A stretch of 64,000 bases of DNA from CAVUMR01 sp963742715 (GTDB lineage: Bacteria > Actinomycetota > Actinomycetes > Mycobacteriales > Micromonosporaceae): NCBI GenBank assembly GCA_963742715.1, contig CAVUMR010000001.1, positions 1,550,001 to 1,614,000 of the forward strand, written 5' to 3'. The notes below the pieces were generated by a model. It searched no databases and was not told where the DNA came from. It saw only the letters and a list, made by a program, of their open reading frames with translations. Position numbers and translations under genes: made by a program. Within the stretch, counting starts at the first letter, position 1. Each line of letters opens with the position of its first letter. Shown piece after piece: positions 8,666 to 16,484 of this stretch.

Positions 8666-11308
8666 CTAGAGCCGGTCGCGGTTGCGCCGCACCAGTCGGC
8701 TCGGAGGGATCCGGATCACCTGCGCGTCCTCGGACAGCGGCGGCGCCACCCGGCGACCGCGGGCCAGTACGCCGAGGAAACGGTCGGCGGTCATCGGCCG
8801 GCTGAACAGGTGGCCCTGTCCGGTCGGGCAGCCCATCTCGAACAGGGCGCCGCGCTGCTGCTGGCTCTCCACGCCCTCGGCCACCACCAGCAGGCCGAGG
8901 CTGCGCCCCAGCTCGACGGTCGCGCGTACCACCGCGGCGGCCTCCGGCGAGGACTCCATCGCGGACACGAAGCTGTGGTCGATCTTGAGCTCGTGCACAG
9001 GTACCCGGGCGAGCATGGCCAGCGACGAGTAGCCGGTACCGAAGTCGTCCAGGGCCAGCCGGACGCCCAGTTCGCGTAGCTGGGAAACGACCTCGTCGAC
9101 GATGTCGAGCTGGCTGAGCGTCAGCGTCTCGGTGATCTCGAGTACCACCCGGTCGGCCGGTACCTGGTAGGCGAGCAGCCGGCGGGCCACCAACTCCGGG
9201 TAGCTCAGGTCCAGCAGGCTGCGCGGCGAGACGTTCACCGCGACCGACACGTCGTGCCCGTTCGCGTGCCACTGCTGCGCGGCGGCGAGCGCCTCGTCCA
9301 GCACGATCCGGGAGAACGCGGGCAGCATGCCGGACTGCTCGATCGAGGTGAGGAACCGGCGCGGGTCCAGCTCACCGCGGTACGGGTGGATCCACCGGGT
9401 GAGCGCCTCGGCCGCCAGGACCTCGCCGCTGGCCAGGTCGACGATCGGCTGGTACTGCACGGTGAACTGGCGCTCGTCCAATGCCGCGCGCAGGTCGCCG
9501 CCGAGCGCCAGCCGGCCGACGTCCGCGGTGTCCCGGCTGCGGGCGTACGTGGCCACCGTCTGACCCTCGCGTTTCGCCTGGTACATGGCGACGTCGGCCC
9601 GCCGGAGCAACTCCCGGATGCCGCCTTGCGCGGGCGCGGTCGCCACCCCGCCACTGGCGCTGACGTGGATGCGCAGGCCGTCGGTCTCCAGTGGCGGATC
9701 CAGCGCGGCGACGAGCTGCCGGGCCCGGTGGGTGGCCAGTGCCGGGGCGGCGAGCCCGACGAAGAGCACCGCGAACTCGTCGCCGCCCAGGCGCGCGACC
9801 ACGTCCTTCTCGCCCGCGGCGGCCGCCAGTCGGCGACCCACGACGGTCAGTACCTCGTCGCCGGCCGAGTGGCCGAGCGTGTCGTTGACCTCTTTGAAGT
9901 GGTCGAGGTCAATGAGCAGCAGCGCGTGTACGCCGCGCACCGGCCGGGCCGACAGCACCTCTTCGCCGCGCTCGAGCAGATGGCGCCGGTTGGGCAGCCC
10001 GGTGAGCGCGTCATGGGTGGCCGCGTGCGCGTGCCGTTCGGCCAGCCGCTGCGTCTCGGCGAACGCGTACGCGTTGCGCAGCGCGGTCGACAGCGCCGCC
10101 GCGAACGTCTGCAGGACGTACCGCTCGCGCTCGTTGAGGCGGATCTTGCCGCGGAACCGCAGCCGCAGCTCCCCCAGCCCCGGCTCGCCGTCGAGCGTGT
10201 CCAGTGCTCCTGGCGCCTCCAGTGCCGGCAGCGGGCGGTCCGGGATCAGCGCGTACCGGTGGTCGAGCAGATCCAGCTCGCTCGTGGTGACCCGGGCCCG
10301 GTACCGGGTGGGATTCGTCAGCCGCGCCGCGATGGTCACGCCGTAGGCCGGCGGGGCGTCGGTGACCCGCCCGGCGAAGGTGACCTCCGAGGCGTCGCCG
10401 CGCACCAGCCCGGGCGGTCCGTCTCCGAGCCGGACCTCGATCTCGACCTCGTCGGCCGAGAAGATCTCGGTCGCGGTGTTGACCGCGGTACGGAGCACCC
10501 GGTCGAGCTCCACGTCGTTCAGCCGGTCGGTGGCGTCGGCGAGCCGCTGCCAGGCATCCCGCTCGGCGCGGGTGCGCAACCGGATCGCGTACAAGAGGTG
10601 CAGGCAGAGCACCAGTGGCGGTACCGCGATGAGCATCCGCATGTTCAGCGAGAGCACCCACACGGTGGCGAGGCCGGCAGCCACGTTGCCGATCACGGCG
10701 ACCAGCCGGACCTGCCAGCCCTTCACCAGTACCTGGGTCGCGGGGGCGCCGCTGGCCAACCCGACCGCGATCGCCACGGACACATCCGCGACGAGGACGA
10801 ACACGGCGGCACCGACGACCAACCCGACGGTGCCGGTGACCGAGAACCGGCCGATCTGATCACCGGCGAACGTACTACCCGCCCAGGCGCCGACGGCGAC
10901 CGCGACGGTCTGCTTGCTGAGGTTGAACAGCATCTTCAGCGGCGGAACCCGCAGGGCCAGCTCGGCGATGAGCTTTCCGATGACCGCGCAGACGATCAGC
11001 ACGCTCGGGTCGAGCAGTACCAGGCCGAGGACGATCGTCGCCTCGCCCCACCCGAACGAGATGCGGTTGCTGCCGATGCGCACGGTGAGGGCGACCACGC
11101 CGGCCACCGCGGCCGCGCCGATCAGCGCGACCACCTGCCAGCTGAGCAGCGACGACAGCCGCAGCCATTCGGAAACGACGATGAGCAGAAGTACACCGGC
11201 AACGCTCGCGTAGCCGTATATGTACCGGTTGAGCGGCAGGTCTGCTCGACCCGTCATTTCACTCATTGTGATCGTATCCATGCGCTCGGCGCCATTGGGT
11301 ACGGCCAT
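8666..11308 (-). CDS. Membrane-anchored GGDEF-EAL cyclic-di-GMP protein
   Basis: An 880-aa protein. Residues 25-250 hold about 8 hydrophobic helices, a MASE-like sensor. Next comes a GAF-like linker region (to about 425), then a GGDEF domain with an intact RLGGDEFAVLF active site, and an EAL domain with AEALTRW, DDFGTGYSS and VVAEGVES. Both catalytic signatures look complete, so it could make and degrade c-di-GMP; which activity dominates is unknown. Candidate starts are ATG at 11308, 11281, 11266 and 11257; none has a convincing ribosome binding site. The leader on this strand contains the MRELDWH mini-ORF array, whose last copy ends 34 nt before the 11308 start. The C-terminus ends RLVRRNRDRL. 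Confidence 0.93.
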   Translation of the reverse strand: MAVPNGAERMDTITMSEMTGRADLPLNRYIYGYASVAGVLLLIVVSEWLRLSSLLSWQVVALIGAAAVAGVVALTVRIGSNRISFGWGEATIVLGLVLLDPSVLIVCAVIGKLIAELALRVPPLKMLFNLSKQTVAVAVGAWAGSTFAGDQIGRFSVTGTVGLVVGAAVFVLVADVSVAIAVGLASGAPATQVLVKGWQVRLVAVIGNVAAGLATVWVLSLNMRMLIAVPPLVLCLHLLYAIRLRTRAERDAWQRLADATDRLNDVELDRVLRTAVNTATEIFSADEVEIEVRLGDGPPGLVRGDASEVTFAGRVTDAPPAYGVTIAARLTNPTRYRARVTTSELDLLDHRYALIPDRPLPALEAPGALDTLDGEPGLGELRLRFRGKIRLNERERYVLQTFAAALSTALRNAYAFAETQRLAERHAHAATHDALTGLPNRRHLLERGEEVLSARPVRGVHALLLIDLDHFKEVNDTLGHSAGDEVLTVVGRRLAAAAGEKDVVARLGGDEFAVLFVGLAAPALATHRARQLVAALDPPLETDGLRIHVSASGGVATAPAQGGIRELLRRADVAMYQAKREGQTVATYARSRDTADVGRLALGGDLRAALDERQFTVQYQPIVDLASGEVLAAEALTRWIHPYRGELDPRRFLTSIEQSGMLPAFSRIVLDEALAAAQQWHANGHDVSVAVNVSPRSLLDLSYPELVARRLLAYQVPADRVVLEITETLTLSQLDIVDEVVSQLRELGVRLALDDFGTGYSSLAMLARVPVHELKIDHSFVSAMESSPEAAAVVRATVELGRSLGLLVVAEGVESQQQRGALFEMGCPTGQGHLFSRPMTADRFLGVLARGRRVAPPLSEDAQVIRIPPSRLVRRNRDRL

Positions 11309-11342
11309 GCTACGCCGAACGTTCGATCGTCACGTCGGTCGA

Positions 11343-11366
11343 TCAGTGCCAATCAAGCTCGCGCAT
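11343..11366 (-). CDS. MRELDWH mini-ORF, copy 1 (nearest the GGDEF-EAL gene)
   Basis: Seven codons plus TGA: MRELDWH. This is the most diverged copy at DNA level: Leu is CTT and Asp is GAT instead of CTC and GAC, both synonymous. It has an AAAGGTGG tract upstream on the minus strand as a possible ribosome binding site. Confidence 0.75.
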   Translation of the reverse strand: MRELDWH

Positions 11367-11430
11367 GTCGAGCACCACCTTTCTGTGATTTTCGGGCGAG
11401 TTGCACCGGTCCGGTCTTTCCGCGGAACGG

Positions 11431-11454
11431 TCAGTGCCAGTCGAGCTCGCGCAT
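11431..11454 (-). CDS. MRELDWH mini-ORF, copy 2
   Basis: ATG start, seven codons, TGA stop. It is preceded on the minus strand by AAGGGAGACCGCA, a strong purine-rich ribosome binding site with about 7 nt spacing. Identical peptide to copies 1 and 3-6. Confidence 0.8.
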   Translation of the reverse strand: MRELDWH

Positions 11455-11540
11455 TGCGGTCTCCCTTCGCGAAATTGGGGCGCCGGAAGTCGGTGCCGGT
11501 CGGGGTGCCGGAAGTCGGGCCGGGTCTGGTGCCCGGCGGT

Positions 11541-11564
11541 TCAGTGCCAGTCGAGCTCGCGCAC
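11541..11564 (-). CDS. MRELDWH mini-ORF, copy 3 (GTG start)
   Basis: Same heptapeptide, but the first codon is GTG. The only substitution in this copy therefore keeps a valid start codon. Ribosome binding site AAGGGAGA lies just upstream on the minus strand. Confidence 0.8.
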   Translation of the reverse strand: MRELDWH

Positions 11565-11618
11565 GACGATCTCCCTTCGGCGGTGTCTGTCGAGGTCATG
11601 GACGGATGTGTCGGTCGG

Positions 11619-11642
11619 TCAGTGCCAGTCGAGCTCGCGCAT
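11619..11642 (-). CDS. MRELDWH mini-ORF, copy 4
   Basis: ATG start, TGA stop, identical in sequence to copy 2. Upstream on the minus strand is GGAGGGGGACCGCA, combining a ribosome binding site with the ACCGCA spacer shared with copies 2 and 5. Confidence 0.8.
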   Translation of the reverse strand: MRELDWH

Positions 11643-11690
11643 TGCGGTCCCCCTCCGTGGGTGCCTGGCTGGACGTTGGTCAGGGGCGGT

Positions 11691-11714
11691 TCAGTGCCAG
11701 TCGAGTTCGCGCAT
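11691..11714 (-). CDS. MRELDWH mini-ORF, copy 5
   Basis: ATG start, TGA stop. Glu is GAA instead of GAG, a synonymous change. The ribosome binding site is GAGGAGA, followed by CCGCA and the start codon. Confidence 0.8.
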   Translation of the reverse strand: MRELDWH

Positions 11715-11763
11715 TGCGGTCTCCTCACAGGGGTGTCGGCCGGATGGCGGGAGTGGGGGCGCC

Positions 11764-11787
11764 TCAGTGCCAGTCGAGCTCGCGCAT
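11764..11787 (-). CDS. MRELDWH mini-ORF, copy 6 (first in transcription order)
   Basis: ATG start, TGA stop. It has the best ribosome binding site of the set (GAGGGAGG, 5 nt before ATG). A longer minus-strand frame from 12300 happens to read into this copy, but its upstream part is not protein-like. As the most upstream copy it probably marks the beginning of the array transcript. Confidence 0.8.
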   Translation of the reverse strand: MRELDWH

Positions 11788-12768
11788 GCTCGCCTCCCTC
11801 GCTCTGCGCGCCGCGGAAGAAATCGCGACTCGTTTCCTGTTCGTACCCGGTACTACGCACCGGCGGCATTCGCGGTGGCACACGGTGACAGTGCCGATCC
11901 ATTGGGTTGTGGATAAGGCGGCCACGACCGTACCTCCAGGGCGGACCGCGACGGTCGGGATGCGAGTAGAGAGGGCCGGTACGGCGAGTATCGAGCCGTT
12001 TTCGGCGCCCCGCCAGACCAGGCATCGCATCAGGTTCGGTCGAGGACTGGAGTGTCGGACACCAACGGCTCGAATGGTCGCAAATTGGGAATGGGCTGGA
12101 GAGTGGGCAGAGACTTCTACGGGGCGTAGATGTCGTGATAACGGTACGTCAATAGTGGAGGCAAACACATTTCGACCCGTGCCCCATGTCATGTTCTCGG
12201 CGCGGGTCGTAGCGGTGAAGTCACGCGCCGCCGTGCGAATCGGCGCCTCCTGAGATCGATCCCCGGAAGTGTCACGCGACCAGGCAGCCCTCAGTTGCAC
12301 TCTATGCGCTCAGCAGGGATGAAGCAGTGCCTTCCCGACGTGCGCGGGGCCGGGGCGACCGTCGGCCGGCCGGTTCGCCAGGCCGTCACGGCGAGCCCGC
12401 ACATCGAGGTACGTCGATCTGATTTACGCTCACGACCTATTTCCCACCCGGTAATAATTCTCGGGAATAGCACTGCCGGAGCCGCGGATCCGACTGCCCG
12501 GGCCGCGGTTGAGGAGTTCACTCACGTCACCAAACCGCATCGGCCGCGATTCTCCGCGATCCCTGCTGTCGGACATTACCCGGCCACGGTCAGGTAACAC
12601 GGCGAGGTGCCCCGGTGATCGAAAAGCGAATACCTGGAGTTGCGTTTCGCAGCTCGCAAATCTCCAGCTCCGGGCGTACCGCGATGTCGACCCTGACCGG
12701 TCATTCGGGCGACCCGCCGGGAGGTGACGACCGGTAGCGGACCGCGCCGTCCGGTCGGTGTCCCCGCG
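11788..12768. other. Gene-poor 1-kb interval of lower GC
   Basis: No convincing gene was found on either strand. Several open frames exist, but none is protein-like. Base composition is visibly less GC-rich than the flanks, especially 12060-12230 and 12410-12480. A perfect TTATCCACA (DnaA box) lies on the minus strand at 11908-11916. The interval must hold the promoter of the minus-strand mini-ORF array; I could not pick one. Confidence 0.6.
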
Positions 12769-12774
12769 TAGGCT
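12769..12774 (+). promoter_or_regulatory. Leaderless -10 box for the moaC operon
   Basis: TAGGCT, 6 nt before the moaC GTG at 12781, with no ribosome binding site between. Confidence 0.6.
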
Positions 12775-12780
12775 CACGGC

Positions 12781-13311
12781 GTGGCTGACAGCAGCATTGA
12801 CCGGTCCGGACCGGACTCACCGAACGGCGCACAATCGCCCCGGCTCACCCATGTGGACGCGGATGGCGCCGCGCGCATGGTGGACGTGTCGGGAAAAGAG
12901 GTGTCCGCGCGTACCGCGGTCGCCGCGGGGCGGCTCACCACCACGGCGGAGGTGCTTGACCTGCTGCGGCGGGACGCCCTGCCCAAAGGTGACGCGCTCG
13001 CGGTGGCCCGGGTGGCCGGCATCATGGGCGCCAAACGCACTCCCGAGCTCGTACCGCTGTGCCATCCGATCGCGCTGCACGGGGTGACCGTCGACTTCGA
13101 ACTGCGACAGCGGACCGTGGAGATCACCGCGACGACGCGTACCGCCGATCGCACCGGGGTCGAGATGGAAGCGCTGACCGCCGTGGCCGCCGCCGGGCTC
13201 GCCCTGGTCGACATGGTCAAGGCCGTCGATCCGGCGGCCGGAATCGATGCGGTACGGGTACTGAGCAAGGAAGGCGGCAAGACCGGACGCTGGGTACGGG
13301 AGGACGGATGA
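12781..13311 (+). CDS. moaC: Cyclic pyranopterin monophosphate synthase MoaC
   Basis: A 176-aa protein catalysing the second half of the MoaA/MoaC reaction that converts GTP to cyclic pyranopterin monophosphate. Motifs: MVDVSGKEVSARTAVAAG near the N-terminus, AGIMGAKRTPELVPLCHP, then GVEMEALTAVAAAGLALVDM with the active-site lysine in the following VKAVD and SKEGGKTGRW. An extra ~20 N-terminal residues (SSIDRSGPDSPNGAQS) precede the core. The GTG at 12781 is supported by the leaderless -10 box. It is the first gene of a four-gene operon in which every junction is an ATGA overlap. Confidence 0.97.
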   Translation: MADSSIDRSGPDSPNGAQSPRLTHVDADGAARMVDVSGKEVSARTAVAAGRLTTTAEVLDLLRRDALPKGDALAVARVAGIMGAKRTPELVPLCHPIALHGVTVDFELRQRTVEITATTRTADRTGVEMEALTAVAAAGLALVDMVKAVDPAAGIDAVRVLSKEGGKTGRWVREDG

Positions 13312-13910
13312 GCGGCATCGACCCGGAGTACCGCGGGCGCATGGCCGGAGCCGGTGACGGCCCGGGACCGATCCGGGCCCGGGTGATCGTCGCGTCGAAC
13401 CGGGCCGCGGCCGGTCAGTACGAGGACGCCAGCGGCCCGCTGCTCGTCGACGGGTTGCGCGCGCTCGGTTGTACGGTCGACGACCCGATCGTGGTACCCG
13501 ACGGCGATCCGGTCGGTGACGCGCTGCGAGCCGCCGTCGCGACCGGCTGCGACATCGTGCTGACCAGTGGCGGTACCGGCATCTCCCCGACCGACCGGAC
13601 GCCGGAGGTCACCGCGGCGGTCCTCGACTACCAGGTACCGGGCATCGCCGAGGCGATCCGCGGCTACGGCGCCGGCAAGGTGCCGACCGCCGCGCTGTCC
13701 CGGGGGCTGGCCGGTGTGTCCCGTCGTACCCTCATCGTCAACCTGGCCGGATCGGCGGGGGCGGCCAAGGACGGGCTGGCGGTACTCGGCCCGATCCTCG
13801 TCCACGCCGTCGACCAGCTCCGCGGCGGCGATCACCACCGCGCCGCGCATGCCGGCGCCGGTCAGCCGGGCAACAGCGGGCAGCCGGCCGGCGGGAAGGG
13901 AGCGCGATGA
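13308..13910 (+). CDS. mog: Molybdopterin adenylyltransferase, MogA/MoaB family
   Basis: A 200-aa protein. The core begins at about residue 24 (RARVIVASNRAAAGQYEDASG). The MPT-binding signature is LTSGGTGISPTDRTPE, followed by PGIAEAIRGYG and VNLAGSAGAAKDGL. Its role is adenylylation of molybdopterin before molybdate insertion by MoeA, known for the family. It starts on the moaC stop (ATGA) and ends on the moeA start (ATGA). A Gly/Gln-rich C-terminal tail (GQPGNSGQPAGGKGAR) may be a flexible linker; in other organisms this domain is fused to MoeA. Confidence 0.93.
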   Translation: MSGIDPEYRGRMAGAGDGPGPIRARVIVASNRAAAGQYEDASGPLLVDGLRALGCTVDDPIVVPDGDPVGDALRAAVATGCDIVLTSGGTGISPTDRTPEVTAAVLDYQVPGIAEAIRGYGAGKVPTAALSRGLAGVSRRTLIVNLAGSAGAAKDGLAVLGPILVHAVDQLRGGDHHRAAHAGAGQPGNSGQPAGGKGAR

Positions 13911-15136
13911 CGCTCACCGCGCCGAGCTGGGACGAGGCCCGATCCGCCGCGTACGCCGCCGCGTCGGCGCTGCCGGCGACCGAGGTACCGCTGGCGGACT
14001 CGGACGGGCTGACCCTGGCCGCGCCGCTGGTGACGTTGACCGACCTGCCCGCCTTCCCGACGTCCAGTGTGGACGGTTGGGCGGTCCGCGGGCCGGAGCC
14101 GTGGCGGGTGGCCGGTCGGGTGCTGGCCGGCCAGGTGCCGCAGCCGCTGGCCCCCGATACCGCGGTCGAGATCGCCACCGGCGCGATGGTGCCGGCCGCC
14201 GCCGACCGCATCGTCCGGGTGGAGGACTCGCAGGTCACCGAGCGGGACGGCGAGCGGTACGTGACCGGCGAAGCCCGCCCGGTGCCGGACTGGCGACTGC
14301 CCGGCGAGGAGGCCGGCAAGGGTGAGGAGCTGATCCCGGCCGGTACGACCGTGAGCCCGGCCGTACTCGGGCTGGCCGCGGCGTGCGGGTACGACACGCT
14401 GTCCGTACACCCGGCGCCCAGGGTCGCGGTGCTGGTGTTCGGCGACGAACTGCTGGTCCGGGGCACCCCCGGGGACGGGCGGGTACGCGACTCGCTCGGC
14501 CCGTCGCTGCCGGCCTGGCTGCGCCGCCTCGGCGCGGTACCGGTACCGCGCTTCGCCCCGTTGGGGCCGGTCGAGGACACCCTGGACGGTCACGTCGAGG
14601 CGATCCGGTCCACGCTCGACGAGGTGGACCTGGTGGTGACCACCGGCGGAACCATGCACGGTCCGGTGGACCACCTGCATCCGGCCCTCGCCGAGCTGAA
14701 CGCGGACTATCTCGTGGACACCGTCAAGGTGCGGCCGGGCTTCCCGATGATGCTGGCCGCGCTGCCCGGCGGTCGCTGGTTGGCCGGCCTGCCCGGCAAC
14801 CCGCAGTCCGCGGTGATCGCGCTGCTCACGCTCGTCGTACCGCTTCTCGCCGGACTGCGCGGCGAGGACCCGCCGGTGCTGCCCCGGGTCACGCTCGGCG
14901 CCGACATTCCCGGTCGCGGCGACTTCACCCACCTGGCGATCGTCCGTACCGAGGACGACGGACGGGTGTACCCGCTGCCGCACGCCGGCTCGTCCATGCT
15001 GCGCGGAGTCGCGCGGGGCATCGGATTCGCCGTGATCCGGCCCGGTGACACCGGTGCCACCGGCAGCGAGGTCGAACTCGTGCCGGTTCCGTTGTACCCC
15101 CACCAGCGACCGGCCGACGGACGGAGCGGGACATGA
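13907..15136 (+). CDS. moeA: Molybdopterin molybdotransferase MoeA
   Basis: A 409-aa enzyme inserting molybdate into adenylylated molybdopterin. Seen: the N-terminal domain with TSSVDGWAVRG, the IATGAMVPAAADRIV segment, the MoCF-like domain with VTTGGTMHGPVDHL, then KVRPGFPMMLAALPGGRWLAGLPGNPQSAV and the C-terminal beta-barrel. The usual GD.L motif is VFGDELLVRG. It lies between the mogA-like gene and moaE, with 4-nt overlaps on both sides, so the products are probably made in fixed ratio. Confidence 0.95.
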   Translation: MTLTAPSWDEARSAAYAAASALPATEVPLADSDGLTLAAPLVTLTDLPAFPTSSVDGWAVRGPEPWRVAGRVLAGQVPQPLAPDTAVEIATGAMVPAAADRIVRVEDSQVTERDGERYVTGEARPVPDWRLPGEEAGKGEELIPAGTTVSPAVLGLAAACGYDTLSVHPAPRVAVLVFGDELLVRGTPGDGRVRDSLGPSLPAWLRRLGAVPVPRFAPLGPVEDTLDGHVEAIRSTLDEVDLVVTTGGTMHGPVDHLHPALAELNADYLVDTVKVRPGFPMMLAALPGGRWLAGLPGNPQSAVIALLTLVVPLLAGLRGEDPPVLPRVTLGADIPGRGDFTHLAIVRTEDDGRVYPLPHAGSSMLRGVARGIGFAVIRPGDTGATGSEVELVPVPLYPHQRPADGRSGT

Positions 15137-15570
15137 CCGCGCAGCTGGACCGCGGCGTGGTCCGGGTCGAGGTGACGACCCGGCCACTGGTGGCCGCCGA
15201 GTACGAGCGACTGGTCGGGCATCCGGCCGCCGGCGCGGTGGTCTCGTTCGCCGGCGTGGTACGCGACCACGACGACGGTCGTGGGGTCACCGAACTCGAG
15301 TACGAGGGGCACCCGACCGCGGCGGACGTGCTGGCCACGATCGCGGCCGAGATAGCCGGGGAGCCGGACGTGTACGCGGTCGCGGTCGGGCACCGCATCG
15401 GCCTGCTCGCGATCGGTGAGCCGGCGCTGGTGGCGGCGGTGGCCTGCCCGCACCGGGGCGAGGCGTTCGACGCCTGCCGCCGGCTGGTGGACGAGGTGAA
15501 GGCGCGGCTTCCGGTGTGGAAACGACAGCAGTTCGCCGACGGTACCGAAGAATGGGTCAACTGCCCCTGA
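15133..15570 (+). CDS. moaE: Molybdopterin synthase catalytic subunit MoaE
   Basis: A 145-aa large subunit of molybdopterin synthase. Its partner MoaD is encoded 10 kb away at 25381-25644. Motifs: AGAVVSFAGVVRDHDDGRGV, LEYEGHPTAADVL, VAVGHRIGLLAIGEPALVAAVACPHR, and the catalytic lysine region EVKARLPVWKRQ near the C-terminus. It starts on an ATGA overlap with moeA and is the last gene of the operon. No clear terminator hairpin follows; the next gene (doxX-like) is convergent, 76 nt away. Confidence 0.96.
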   Translation: MTAQLDRGVVRVEVTTRPLVAAEYERLVGHPAAGAVVSFAGVVRDHDDGRGVTELEYEGHPTAADVLATIAAEIAGEPDVYAVAVGHRIGLLAIGEPALVAAVACPHRGEAFDACRRLVDEVKARLPVWKRQQFADGTEEWVNCP

Positions 15571-15646
15571 TCAGCGGACCCGGCCGCTGGGTTCGGTGGA
15601 CCGGTTGGGTCGGGGTGCTGGCTGGGGCTTCGCGGCGCCGGAAGCG

Positions 15647-16237
15647 CTAGCCGAACCGGCGTCCGGCCGCGGCGGCGCGGGTCGCGATGCGCGCCTCCCG
15701 CTTGGCCGTGCGGGCCGTCCGGCGGGCCCGGTGGCCGGCTCGTTCCGCGCCACGTCGTGCCTGGTCCGCCGCGTGCTCGGCGGCATGCCAGGCGTGCCCG
15801 GCCGCGTGCGTGGTCCGCCACCGCACGCCCGGCCGACCCTCGGTGTCCAGCGCGGCGAGCACCAGGCCGCCGAGCAGCCCGAGGTTCGTCAGCAGCTCCC
15901 CGAACTCCTCCCGCCGCTTGCCCTCGGTACCGCGCCGCAGCCGGTAGCCCAGGGTCGCCGGTACCAGCGTGCCGGCCAGTACCGCGGCCGCGAGCCGGGG
16001 CGTCCGGCCGGTGATGAGCATGAGTCCGCTGCCGACCTGTACCGCGCCGTTGACGCGGACCAGAGTGGCCGGATCGGTCGGCAGCCAGGGCGCCACCTGT
16101 TCCAGCGCCGGTGCGATCCGGTCGGTGACCGGCTTGGCCCGATCCACCATGGGGTACGGATTCGTCAGGGCTTTCGCCCCGGTGGCGATGAAGCGAGCGG
16201 CGAGCATTCCGCGGGCGAGCGTGCGTACCGGTCTCAT
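15647..16237 (-). CDS. DoxX family membrane protein
   Basis: A 196-aa protein with three or four membrane helices. The N-terminal MRPVRTLARGMLAARFIATG and NPYPMVDRAKPVTDR are typical of actinobacterial DoxX-like proteins. The last ~60 residues are Ala/Arg/His-rich (HAAGHAWHAAEHAADQARRG) and probably cytoplasmic. The ATG at 16237 was chosen because it gives the usual MxPVRxLAR start; ATG 16249 and an upstream frame to 16279 are alternatives. Function is unknown; DoxX proteins are linked to thiol stress in mycobacteria. Confidence 0.82.
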   Translation of the reverse strand: MRPVRTLARGMLAARFIATGAKALTNPYPMVDRAKPVTDRIAPALEQVAPWLPTDPATLVRVNGAVQVGSGLMLITGRTPRLAAAVLAGTLVPATLGYRLRRGTEGKRREEFGELLTNLGLLGGLVLAALDTEGRPGVRWRTTHAAGHAWHAAEHAADQARRGAERAGHRARRTARTAKREARIATRAAAAGRRFG

Positions 16238-16303
16238 GCCTGTCTTCATACCCCGTGTCCGCGTGCGCGGAACCGGCAACCGGCCAGATCCGCGCGTGCG
16301 GCC

Positions 16304-16410
16304 GGGTCGATCTGCGGGGTCGGCCGGTGGCGCGGCCGGGTCGATTCGCGGGGTCGGCCGGTGGCGCGGCTGGGGGTCGATTCACGGGGCCGGCCGGTGG
16401 CGCGGCCGGG
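16304..16410. repeat. Three tandem 34-36-bp repeats
   Basis: Three near-identical units (each containing GGGTCGAT and CGGCCGGTGGCGCGGC) start at about 16304, 16338 and 16372, and a fourth begins at 16408. They lie between the divergent DoxX and GAF genes. Function unknown; they may be a minisatellite. Confidence 0.75.
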
Positions 16411-16484
16411 TCGATCCGGGCCTGCCGTACCGGCATCGGGCCAGATCCGTCCTGTCGCACCGGAACGCTACGGTGTGCGACACG

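Larger units (their letters stand above)
11343..11787 (-). repeat. Array of six direct repeats encoding MRELDWH
   Basis: Six copies of a 24-nt coding unit, all on the minus strand, with start-to-start spacings of 88, 110, 78, 72 and 73 nt. Between units the sequence is not conserved, apart from the purine-rich ribosome binding site and an ACCGCA spacer in several copies. The four base differences between copies are three synonymous third-position changes and one ATG-to-GTG change. This pattern points to selection on peptide and translation signals, not on a DNA- or RNA-binding site. Confidence 0.85.

Noticed and set aside
11343..11787. The six repeats as iterons or operator sites
   Set aside because: Spacing is irregular (72-110 nt) and base changes fall only at synonymous or start-codon positions, which fits coding better than DNA binding.
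9254..12253. A 999-codon open frame on the plus strand
   Set aside because: It is the antisense of the GGDEF-EAL gene in a GC-rich genome and has no coding character of its own. The same applies to the long antisense frames over dnaB, bkd, the NHL gene and others.
11764..12300. A 178-codon minus-strand frame ending in MRELDWH
   Set aside because: Only its last seven codons are supported. The rest has no protein-like composition, poor third-position GC and no start signal, so I treat the fusion as chance.
12330..12360. CRISPR-repeat-like GACGTGCGCGGGG segment
   Set aside because: A single occurrence with no repeat/spacer periodicity and no cas genes.
12291..12777. Short frames on both strands before moaC
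   Set aside because: Low-complexity, no ribosome binding site or -10 box at a fitting distance, and mutually overlapping.
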